Assembly (NCBI GenBank): GCA_902559935.1
Contig: CACEJN010000005.1
Location: 1-44,137, forward strand
Direction of reading: 5' to 3'
Length of the DNA stretch: 44,137 bases
Source: an uncultured Pelagibacteraceae bacterium
GTDB lineage: Bacteria > Pseudomonadota > Alphaproteobacteria > Pelagibacterales > Pelagibacteraceae
The notes under the pieces were generated by a model, which searched no databases, had not been told where the DNA came from, and worked only from the letters and a program-made list of their open reading frames with translations. Positions 38,082 through 44,137 of this stretch are shown here, piece after piece. Position numbers and translations under genes: made by a program. Numbering within the stretch: the first letter of the stretch is position 1; each line of letters starts with the position of its first letter.

Positions 38082-38984
38082 GTGACTAAAGATAATAATT
38101 TTTTAGCTTATTTATATCTATTTTTAACAGTAACTTTCTGGGCAGGAAATTTTGTAGTAGGTAAGCTTGCAAGTTTTTATGAAGTTCCACCTTTTTCACT
38201 AAATTTTTACCGATGGCTTTTTGCTTGGTTGATTTTAGCACCTTTTACAATTCCTGAAATATTAGAGAAAAGAAACTATATAATTAAAAACTATAAGCTT
38301 TTCATTGTTTTGGGAGTTACAAGTATTACAGTATTTAATTCAATTGTTTACTATTCATTAAATTTTACTCAGGTGATTAGTGGAGTTTTAATGATTTCAA
38401 CGATACCTGTAATGATCATGTTGTTTTCATCAATTTTAAAAATTGAAAAGACAAATATTTTTCAAATTATAGGGGTCGTATTTTCTTTTGCAGGTGTAAT
38501 TATGATTATTACAAAAGCAAATATAGAGATATTGAAAAATTTAGATTTTAATAAAGGGGACATAACCATGGTTATAGCAATGTTTTCATGGGCTTTATAT
38601 TCTACATTGTTAAAAGGAAAAAAATATGAATTAACTCAAATATCATTACTTCAAGTAGTAATTACTTTTGGTTTAATATTTTTGATACCAGTTTATTTTA
38701 TTGAATATCAAATTGGGTTTAGAATTAATTTAGAATTACCATTTATTTTAATTCTATCTTATGTAGTTTTGTTTCCAGGTTTGGCATCTTTTATTTTATG
38801 GATTAAAGGAATATCTATGATTGGTGCTAATCGATCTGGTGTTTTTTTACACCTAATGCCAATTTTGAGTGCAATAATGGCAATGATTTTTTTTAGTGAA
38901 AAATTTATGTTTTATCATATTTTAGGCGCTTGTTTTATTATTACAGGAATATTGTTATCAAATAAGAAAGTTAAAAATGCTTAA
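38082..38984 (+). CDS. EamA/DMT-superfamily transporter
   Basis: The drug/metabolite transporter is 300 residues with two EamA repeats and about ten membrane helices. The first repeat starts YLYLFLTVTFWAGNFVVGKLA and the second, near residue 160, GDITMVIAMFSWALYSTLLKGKK. The WAGNFVVGK and LHLMPILSAIMAMIFFSEKF stretches are characteristic. The start is GTG 38082, directly after the oxidase stop, and the 3' end overlaps the dehydrogenase ATG by 8 bases. The substrate is unknown; position suggests movement of an amino acid or keto acid. Confidence 0.85.
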   Translation: MTKDNNFLAYLYLFLTVTFWAGNFVVGKLASFYEVPPFSLNFYRWLFAWLILAPFTIPEILEKRNYIIKNYKLFIVLGVTSITVFNSIVYYSLNFTQVISGVLMISTIPVMIMLFSSILKIEKTNIFQIIGVVFSFAGVIMIITKANIEILKNLDFNKGDITMVIAMFSWALYSTLLKGKKYELTQISLLQVVITFGLIFLIPVYFIEYQIGFRINLELPFILILSYVVLFPGLASFILWIKGISMIGANRSGVFLHLMPILSAIMAMIFFSEKFMFYHILGACFIITGILLSNKKVKNA

Positions 38985-39927
38985 AGTTGCTATATTAGAT
39001 GATTATCAAAATGTTGCTCAACAATTTGTAGATTTAGAAAAACTATCTGGAAAATATGAATTTAAGATTTTTAGCGAACCTTTTTTAGATGAAGCAGATG
39101 CAATTGATCAATTAGCTGATTTTGAAGCTTTATTAATAATGAGAGAAAGAACTCCAATCACAAAAAATTTAATTGATAATTTAAACGATTTAAAATTTGT
39201 AATTACAAGTGGATTACGTAATAGATCTATTGATTTAGAGGCTGCAAAGAAAAGAAAAATTATAGTTTGTGGAACAGATATAAATATCAACCCAACACCT
39301 GAATTAACTTGGGCATTAATTCTTGGCTTGGCTAGAAACTTTAAAGAAGAGTTTGATAATATGTATCAAGGATATTGGCAAACTACTATTGGTGTAGAAC
39401 TTAAAGGAAAAATTTTAGGTTTGATTGGATTGGGCAGGGTAGGCAGTGAAGTTGCTAAAATTGGAAAAGCTTTTGGGATGCAAGTTATGGCTTGGAGTGA
39501 AAATCTAAACTTAGATAAGTGTAAAGAATTAGACGTGCTACCTTGTAGTAAAGAAGATTTAATTACAAATTCTGATGTTCTTTCAATACATGTTCAAGGA
39601 GGTAAAAGATACAAAGATTGCATTACTTTAAAAGAATTAGATAAAATGAAAAAAACAGCTTTTTTGATAAATACATCTCGTGGACCTATTGTAAATGAGG
39701 ATGATTTAATTATTGCTTTATCTACTAATGTAATTGCAGGAGCTGGAATAGATGTTTATGACAAAGAACCTTTACCAGAAAATAACAAACTTAGATTTTT
39801 ACCAAATGCATTGCTTACTCCACACATTGGTTATGTTACAGCTGAAAATTATAGTATTTTTTATAATCAAATGATTGAAGGCTTAGAGGCTTGTGTAAAT
39901 GGCAAGCCCATTCGAGAAATAAAATAA
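38977..39927 (+). CDS. D-isomer-specific 2-hydroxyacid dehydrogenase
   Basis: The NAD-dependent dehydrogenase is 316 residues. The substrate domain begins VAILDDYQNVAQQFVDLEKL. The Rossmann domain has GLIGLGRVGSEVAKIGKAFGM; the catalytic Arg lies in INTSRGPIVNEDDL, Glu in GAGIDVYDKEPLP, and His in LLTPHIGYVT. The specificity is open (D-glycerate, phosphoglycerate, D-lactate type). Because it overlaps the transporter and follows an amino-acid oxidase, I infer it reduces the keto acid formed by that oxidase or an imported equivalent. It ends one base before the convergent methyltransferase gene. Confidence 0.88.
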   Translation: MLKVAILDDYQNVAQQFVDLEKLSGKYEFKIFSEPFLDEADAIDQLADFEALLIMRERTPITKNLIDNLNDLKFVITSGLRNRSIDLEAAKKRKIIVCGTDININPTPELTWALILGLARNFKEEFDNMYQGYWQTTIGVELKGKILGLIGLGRVGSEVAKIGKAFGMQVMAWSENLNLDKCKELDVLPCSKEDLITNSDVLSIHVQGGKRYKDCITLKELDKMKKTAFLINTSRGPIVNEDDLIIALSTNVIAGAGIDVYDKEPLPENNKLRFLPNALLTPHIGYVTAENYSIFYNQMIEGLEACVNGKPIREIK

Positions 39928-40704
39928 TTATTTTTTTTTAATAAATGCAATAAAGGAATCTTTTTGAATTCCTTTATGCAATGAAATCTCTAGAATATTA
40001 TTAAAACAGTAATTTTGAAATTTTTTGTCAAAGAAATTTGACTCAAAATTTTGTTTAGTTTTTAAATTTTCAAAAATTTCATCAATCTTAAGTGAAATAG
40101 GCAATGAGTCATCAAGATGTGAGTAATATTTATAATGATTAAAATCTTCAATTATATAAAATCCACCTGGTTTAACTTTTAAAAAAAAATTTTTAAAATT
40201 AATTAGAATATCAGAATAGATATGTGACGCATCATCAATAATAATGTCAAAAGTTTCTGATTTTTTGTTAATTAGTAACTTTTCAAAATTTTTAAGATCT
40301 TTAGCATTTCTGGTATCGCAATAAAAAAAATTAATTCTATTAGATTTAAATTGAAATTTGTAATTTCGATCTAAACAAAAAATTATTGCTTTACTAAAAT
40401 AATAGTAAAATGCTGCTATAGAAGCACCTTTCCATGTACCAATTTCTAATAATTTGATTTCTTTATTTCTTAAATTACTTAAGTGAAATTCATAAAACTT
40501 AGCATAACCATGTCCTATTAACTTTTGATGTGATTTATTTAAACTTTTGCTATAAGGGTCCCTAACAGCTGAGCCTTTATCAGTTTCAAAGTGATTAAAT
40601 AATTCATTCAATGACAAAATATCTAATTTATTTAAATCTAAATTTATTTTTCTTTTAAATTTAAATATTAATTCTTTATAAAGTTTTATAATTCTTTTTT
40701 TCAT
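39928..40704 (-). CDS. Class I SAM-dependent methyltransferase (MycE/TylF-like sugar O-methyltransferase type)
   Basis: The protein is 258 residues. After a basic, poorly conserved N-terminus comes LNELFNHFETDKGS, and then the SAM-binding motif LLEIGTWKGASIAAFYYYFSKAIIFCLDRN. IIIDDASHIYSDIL carries two adjacent acidic residues that act as metal ligands in macrolide-sugar methyltransferases such as MycE, and FYIIEDFNHYKY follows. The ETDKG motif and IIDDASH pattern point to the metal-dependent sugar O-methyltransferases or related glycan-modifying enzymes. It is a single - strand gene between + strand units and very AT-rich, so it looks like a recent accessory gene. A link to the sugar cassette at 8.7-13.6 kb is possible but unproven. 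Confidence 0.7.
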   Translation of the reverse strand: MKKRIIKLYKELIFKFKRKINLDLNKLDILSLNELFNHFETDKGSAVRDPYSKSLNKSHQKLIGHGYAKFYEFHLSNLRNKEIKLLEIGTWKGASIAAFYYYFSKAIIFCLDRNYKFQFKSNRINFFYCDTRNAKDLKNFEKLLINKKSETFDIIIDDASHIYSDILINFKNFFLKVKPGGFYIIEDFNHYKYYSHLDDSLPISLKIDEIFENLKTKQNFESNFFDKKFQNYCFNNILEISLHKGIQKDSFIAFIKKK

Positions 40705-40799
40705 ATATAAATATTCATCATATAACTGTAAAATAATTATAATAATAAAATTGATTTATATACAACTTACTAATTTACTAAAATTAGTTTTATTTGAAA

Positions 40800-41699
40800 A
40801 TGGAACTGCCAGTAATTAATCATAAGGATTATTTTGCTAAAATTGGTGATGATCATAAATTTCCAATAAATAAATTTGGTGAATTAGCAAAGTATTTAAT
40901 TAAACAAAAAGTAGTTAAGGAGTTTTATAAACCTTATGCTTGTTCATTTGAAACATTGAGTTATGCACATTCAAAAAATTATATTTTAGATATTCAAAAT
41001 AAAACTTTAAGCAAAGATGGAGTAAAAAAAATTGGATTCCCACTAGTCGACAGTGTTGTGCAAAGATCTTTAGTTGCAACAGGTGGAACTGTTCTAGCAT
41101 CTAAACTTGCAATAAAATATGGTATCTCATGTAATACTGCAGGCGGCAGTCACCACGCGAACTATGATGGAGGTGCGGGCTATTGTGTATTTAATGATGT
41201 TGCAGTTGCTTCACATTATTTACTTAATAGAGGTCTAGCTAATAAAATTTTAATCGTTGATTTAGATGTTCATCAAGGAAATGGTAATTCAGAAATTTTT
41301 AAAGATAATAGAAGTGTTTTTACGTTTAGCATGCATTCAAAAACCAATTATCCAGCAAAAAAATCAAATAGCAATTTAGATGTAGAACTTGAGGATAACT
41401 TAGAGGATGATGCTTATATAAAGACTCTCAAACATTATTTAAAAGAGCTTAATCAAGAAAATTTTGATTTTGTTTTTTATATTGCTGGCGTAGATATTCA
41501 TTTTAATGACCGATTAGGAAAATTAAAAATCTCTGACAAGGGCATTCAATTAAGAGATGAACTTGTGGTAGAAAACTTTTTTTCTAGACGAATACCATTT
41601 TGTGGGGTTTTGGGTGGTGGTTATAATAAAGATTTTAATAAACTTATTGAATTACATTCAATGTTACATCAATCTTGTGCTAAATATATAAGTTCATGA
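40800..41699 (+). CDS. Histone deacetylase-family (acetylpolyamine amidohydrolase-like) protein
   Basis: The zinc hydrolase is 299 residues from ATG 40800; TTG at 40794 is the in-frame alternative. Motifs in order: CNTAGGSHHANYDGGAGYCVFNDVAVAS, with the catalytic His pair; VDLDVHQGNGNSEIF, with the Asp/His zinc ligands; and YIAGVDIHFNDRLG, with the second Asp. The usual GGY closes as GVLGGGYNKD. It cleaves acyl-amide bonds; bacterial members act on acetylated polyamines, acetoin-pathway proteins or other small amides. It overlaps msrB by 4 bases (ATGA), which implies a shared operon but not a shared pathway. Confidence 0.88.
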   Translation: MELPVINHKDYFAKIGDDHKFPINKFGELAKYLIKQKVVKEFYKPYACSFETLSYAHSKNYILDIQNKTLSKDGVKKIGFPLVDSVVQRSLVATGGTVLASKLAIKYGISCNTAGGSHHANYDGGAGYCVFNDVAVASHYLLNRGLANKILIVDLDVHQGNGNSEIFKDNRSVFTFSMHSKTNYPAKKSNSNLDVELEDNLEDDAYIKTLKHYLKELNQENFDFVFYIAGVDIHFNDRLGKLKISDKGIQLRDELVVENFFSRRIPFCGVLGGGYNKDFNKLIELHSMLHQSCAKYISS

Positions 41700-42070
41700 C
41701 GAAAAAAATAAATCCAAATTTAACTGCTGAGCAAAAATTAATTTTATTTGAGGAAGGCACTGAACGTGCTGGATCAAGTGAACTTAATCATGAAAAAAGG
41801 GAAGGAAGTTTTCATTGTGCAAACTGTGGTGAAAAATTATTTGACTCAAAAACAAAATATGAGAGTGGATCAGGCTGGCCTTCTTTTTATGAATCTTTAC
41901 CTGATGTATTTGAAACCAAAACAGATCACCACATAGGTTACGCAAGAACTGAATATCATTGTAAAAAATGTGGAGGCCATCATGGACATATATTCGATGA
42001 TGGACCTGAGCCTACAGGAAAACGATTTTGTAACAATGGGGTATGTTTAGTTTTTAAACCTAAAAGCTAA
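41696..42070 (+). CDS. msrB: Peptide-methionine (R)-S-oxide reductase
   Basis: MsrB repairs methionine-R-sulfoxide in proteins. The 124 residues include two zinc-binding CxxC pairs (CANCGEKLF, CKKCGGHHGHIF), KYESGSGWPSFYE and GPEPTGKRFCNNGVCLVF. The catalytic Cys is in RFC, followed by CNNGVC in place of the more usual CxNSxSL, and the extra Cys may serve as resolving residue. The ATG overlaps the histone-deacetylase-family gene stop, and the dioxygenase gene starts 5 bases downstream. Confidence 0.94.
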   Translation: MTKKINPNLTAEQKLILFEEGTERAGSSELNHEKREGSFHCANCGEKLFDSKTKYESGSGWPSFYESLPDVFETKTDHHIGYARTEYHCKKCGGHHGHIFDDGPEPTGKRFCNNGVCLVFKPKS

Positions 42071-42075
42071 ATTTA

Positions 42076-43308
42076 ATGTTTGAAAATATTGATATTGAGA
42101 AAGTTAAAGAAGAGCTCAGAAATCATTCAAAAAATTATAAAGAAAATTTCGGTAAAATTGAAAAGTTTATAGAAACTGAAATACAAGAAATATTAAATCT
42201 AAAAAAAAACAATAAATCTATAATTCCAGAAATTAGTATTAATGAGATAGATCAAAAAAAAACAAAGGTAATAGAAGATATAAAAAAAAGAGGTTGTGTA
42301 ATAATCCGAGATGTTTTTGACGACAAATTTATTGAAAATTTAAACTTTCAACTAGAGAAGTATATTGATGAAAATAATTATTATGAAGATCAAAAGAAGA
42401 AAACTGATCTAGATAAATATTTTAGTGATCTTAAATCAGGTAAACCTCAAATATATGGTCTTTATTGGTCTAAAGCACAAATAGAAATAAGACACTCAGA
42501 GCAAATGGCTAAAGTAAAAAAATGGCTTAATAATCTTTGGTTATTTGAAAACCCTGAATATAAAGTTTTTGATCCAAATAAAGAATTGTCTTATGCAGAT
42601 AGAATAAGAAGAAGAGAGCCAGGTGATGATACTTTGGGACTTTCTCCTCATTGCGATGCTGGATCTATTGAAAGATGGACTGACAGTCATTATCAAAAAA
42701 TTTATAGAGATATTTTTTCTGACAACTTTGAAAAATATAATCCATTTGAAGCAAAGTATAGAGATAGAACAATAGAGTTTGAGTCCCCTGCAGTTGCACA
42801 TGTATTTAGAACATTTCAAGGTTGGACAGCTTTAACTGAACAAGGTCCTAATGATGGAACTTTACAATTAATACCATTATCAAAAGCAATGTCATATGTT
42901 TTAACAAGAGCATTACAAGATGATGTTCCCAAAAAAGAGTTATGTGGATCGAAACTTGGAAGAGCGTTATCTGTTAACAAAGATTATCATTCATTACTTT
43001 TAAAAGGACTAATTTCTATTCCAAAAATGAAACCAGGTGACACAATTTGGTGGCATCCGGATGTAATTCATGCTGTAGAAGATAAACATTCAGGAAAAAA
43101 TTATTCGAACGTTATTTATGTTGGTGCAACACCTTACTGTAAAAAAAACCTTGATTATACAATAAAACAATCAAAAAAATTTTTAGAAGGAAAGAGTCCA
43201 CCAGATTTTGCAGCTGAAGATTATGAAATTAATTATAAAGATAGAGTTAAACTAAAAGATTTAAGCTCTTTAGCTAAGAAACAATTAGCTTTAGAAGAAT
43301 GGAATTAA
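42076..43308 (+). CDS. DUF1479 (YbiU-like) 2-oxoglutarate/Fe(II)-dependent dioxygenase-like protein
   Basis: The protein is 410 residues. The cupin core carries the facial triad: His192 and Asp194 in SPHCDAGSIERW, and His332 in WWHPDVIHAVED. The family pattern GCVIIRDVFDD, GLYWSKAQIEIRHS, RRREPGDDTLGLSPHCD and FQGWTALTEQGPNDGTLQLIPLSKAMSYV matches DUF1479, a family whose E. coli member is YbiU. These are predicted non-haem iron oxygenases, and the substrate is unknown. It is next to msrB, 5 bases away, an oxidative-repair neighbour. It ends with a 4-base convergent overlap with grxC. Confidence 0.85.
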   Translation: MFENIDIEKVKEELRNHSKNYKENFGKIEKFIETEIQEILNLKKNNKSIIPEISINEIDQKKTKVIEDIKKRGCVIIRDVFDDKFIENLNFQLEKYIDENNYYEDQKKKTDLDKYFSDLKSGKPQIYGLYWSKAQIEIRHSEQMAKVKKWLNNLWLFENPEYKVFDPNKELSYADRIRRREPGDDTLGLSPHCDAGSIERWTDSHYQKIYRDIFSDNFEKYNPFEAKYRDRTIEFESPAVAHVFRTFQGWTALTEQGPNDGTLQLIPLSKAMSYVLTRALQDDVPKKELCGSKLGRALSVNKDYHSLLLKGLISIPKMKPGDTIWWHPDVIHAVEDKHSGKNYSNVIYVGATPYCKKNLDYTIKQSKKFLEGKSPPDFAAEDYEINYKDRVKLKDLSSLAKKQLALEEWN

Positions 43309-43562
43309 TTATTTAAAAGATCTTGAAGTTTATTTTCTTTTTCTAATGCTCTTACTTCATCATAACCACCAATATGCTGGTCATCAAAAAAAATTTGTGG
43401 AATAGTTCTTTTTCCATTAGCTTTTTTAATCATTTCATCCATCGCTCCATCAACTTTTGAAATATCAATTTCATTATAAGGCGCATTATTTCTAGTTAAT
43501 AATCTTTTTGCAGCCTCACAATAATTACACAGTGGACCTGTATACATGGTAATCTTTTTCAT
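43305..43562 (-). CDS. grxC: Glutaredoxin 3
   Basis: The 85-residue thioredoxin-fold protein starts MKKITMYTGPLCNYCEAAKRLL. The redox pair is Cys12-Asn-Tyr-Cys15, a CNYC variant of the usual CPYC. Further glutaredoxin features are EIDISK, the TIPQIFFDDQHIGGYDEVRAL stretch with the cis-proline of the TVP-type motif, and the GG pair. It reduces disulfides and mixed disulfides with glutathione. It lies three bases downstream of the TIGR03643 gene on the - strand, so the two are probably cotranscribed. Confidence 0.95.
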   Translation of the reverse strand: MKKITMYTGPLCNYCEAAKRLLTRNNAPYNEIDISKVDGAMDEMIKKANGKRTIPQIFFDDQHIGGYDEVRALEKENKLQDLLNN

Positions 43563-43565
43563 GAA

Positions 43566-43862
43566 CTATAGATAGTCACCTTTTTTAATTTTACTAGCTA
43601 TTTCTTTTCTAGAATATTCAAATTTTTTTCGATGTTTTATACTTTTTTGATTTACTCTTTTTCTCCATAACCTGAAAGATGATGGTTTTAGAGATCTTCG
43701 CATAATCTTAATCACATCAGATTCTTTCTTTCCTGTTTTTTTTTCAATTTCCTCGAAAGTGATCCTATCTGCCCAGGCTGCCCAAATGATCCAATCCGGA
43801 TCGTCCATTTTGGGCTCCGGATTTTTGACTCTGGTAATTGGCCTGTGACCTTTTTTTTTCAT
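43566..43862 (-). CDS. TIGR03643/DUF2805 family protein
   Basis: The small basic protein is 98 residues. The core DPDWIIWAAWADRITFEEIEKKTGKKESDVIKIMRRSLKPSSFRLWRKRV matches the TIGR03643 (DUF2805) family, short helical proteins of unknown function whose middle part looks like a helix-turn-helix (FEEIEKKTGKKESDVIKIMR). The flanking tails are lysine- and arginine-rich, so nucleic-acid binding is plausible but not shown. It is the first gene of the - strand pair with grxC, divergent from the LysE-family gene. Confidence 0.85.
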   Translation of the reverse strand: MKKKGHRPITRVKNPEPKMDDPDWIIWAAWADRITFEEIEKKTGKKESDVIKIMRRSLKPSSFRLWRKRVNQKSIKHRKKFEYSRKEIASKIKKGDYL

Positions 43863-43902
43863 AAATCCTTTATATTTGAAAAAAATATTTAATGCATTTT
43901 TT

Positions 43903-43944
43903 TTAGCCTCTGATATTATGTTTTAGATAGTCCTTCTTAGCCAT
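43903..43944 (-). CDS. Possible 13-residue leader ORF upstream of the TIGR03643 gene
   Basis: The - strand ATG at 43944 opens MAKKDYLKHNIRG and then TAA. It has a strong Shine-Dalgarno, GGGAG at 43955-43951, six bases before the ATG, unusual in a window where most genes have none. It ends 40 bases before the TIGR03643 start, and its SD-ATG sits in the loop of the hairpin at 43925-43973. No homologue is recognised. Confidence 0.3.
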   Translation of the reverse strand: MAKKDYLKHNIRG

Positions 43945-43979
43945 CTTTAGCTCCCGGTTTTTAAGGACTATCTTTTTTT
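43925..43979 (+). promoter_or_regulatory. Hairpin leader with U run directly before the LysE-family ATG
   Basis: AGATAGTCCTT (43925-43935) pairs perfectly with AAGGACTATCT (43963-43973), 11 bp with a 27-base loop, and seven Ts run up to the ATG at 43980. It has the form of an intrinsic terminator, but the 3' arm also contains AAGGA, the only candidate Shine-Dalgarno for the exporter. Folding would therefore hide it. A cis-acting attenuator or translational switch is inferred. Confidence 0.5.
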
Positions 43980-44137
43980 ATGCTCCCCCTAGATTTTATA
44001 CTTTATTTACAGATAATTATTTTTTTATTTATTACACCCGGAACTCCTAGGATTGTAATTATCTCCTATTCAATGAATTATGGAGTTGGAAAATGTATAT
44101 GGTCTGCATTAGGTGATGTAACTGCAAATTTGATTCA
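43980..44137 (+). CDS. LysE/RhtB-family exporter, cut by window edge
   Basis: The + strand frame opens at ATG 43980 and runs to the window edge (52 full codons). It begins with a hydrophobic helix (FILYLQIIIFLFITPGTP) ending in the TPG motif of LysE/RhtB amino-acid exporters. A basic loop and GVGKCIWSALGDVTANLI, the equivalent of the family's G-x-R-x-G-x-x-x-A-x-x-G-x-x-x-G segment, follow. Only the first membrane segments are present. The substrate is not deducible. Confidence 0.75.
   Translation, partial: MLPLDFILYLQIIIFLFITPGTPRIVIISYSMNYGVGKCIWSALGDVTANLI

Overview
The window is a compact, very AT-rich stretch of an alphaproteobacterial genome, most likely from the SAR11 clade (Pelagibacterales, Candidatus Pelagibacter-like). 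This assignment is an inference from four things: extreme A/T bias with lysine- and asparagine-rich proteins, genes that abut or overlap by a few bases, a circularly permuted two-piece tmRNA of alphaproteobacterial type, and the gene content (ThyX rather than ThyA, PPDK, Mrp-HflKC-Do protease, ilvBNC). No rRNA, canonical tRNA, CRISPR array, transposase or phage gene was seen.

Layout. 1-8.7 kb is housekeeping: a polyprenyl diphosphate synthase cut by the left edge (-), then a + strand run of SppA-type peptidase, glyQ, glyS (broken by a one-base frameshift) and ppdK. The permuted ssrA gene follows on the - strand, and thyX diverges from it. 8.7-13.6 kb is an accessory sugar cassette. It holds a family 2 glycosyltransferase, an RmlD-like reductase, a C-methyltransferase, an NDP-hexose 2,3-dehydratase and a Gfo/Idh/MocA 3-ketoreductase. 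Together these resemble the late steps for a C-methyl-branched 2,6-dideoxyhexose of the kind known from actinomycete natural products. It is the most unusual system in the window. 13.6-22.4 kb returns to core genes: mrp (-), then hflK-hflC-DUF2065-degP-miaA and ilvB-ilvN-ilvC.

22.4-24.4 kb holds a membrane-anchored sulfatase/alkaline-phosphatase-superfamily enzyme preceded by two tiny ORFs linked to it by ATGA overlaps. 24.4-29.7 kb is a complete family 5 (peptide/opine/nickel type) ABC importer with a fused double ATPase. A perfect palindrome separates the binding-protein gene from the permeases. 29.7-36.8 kb is leuA running directly into the rod-shape cluster mreB-mreC-mreD-mrdA-mrdB. 36.8-39.9 kb is a tight trio: FAD amino-acid oxidase-like protein, EamA transporter and D-2-hydroxyacid dehydrogenase. 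A lone sugar-type methyltransferase (-) follows. The right end has a histone-deacetylase-family protein, msrB and a DUF1479 dioxygenase, then grxC and a TIGR03643 protein on the - strand. The window closes with a LysE-family exporter cut by the right edge and preceded by a hairpin leader.

Apart from the tmRNA region (7.42-7.73 kb) and the 221 bases hidden inside the frameshifted glyS, no gap between genes exceeds about 120 bases. Function calls come from motif recognition by eye; no database search was run.
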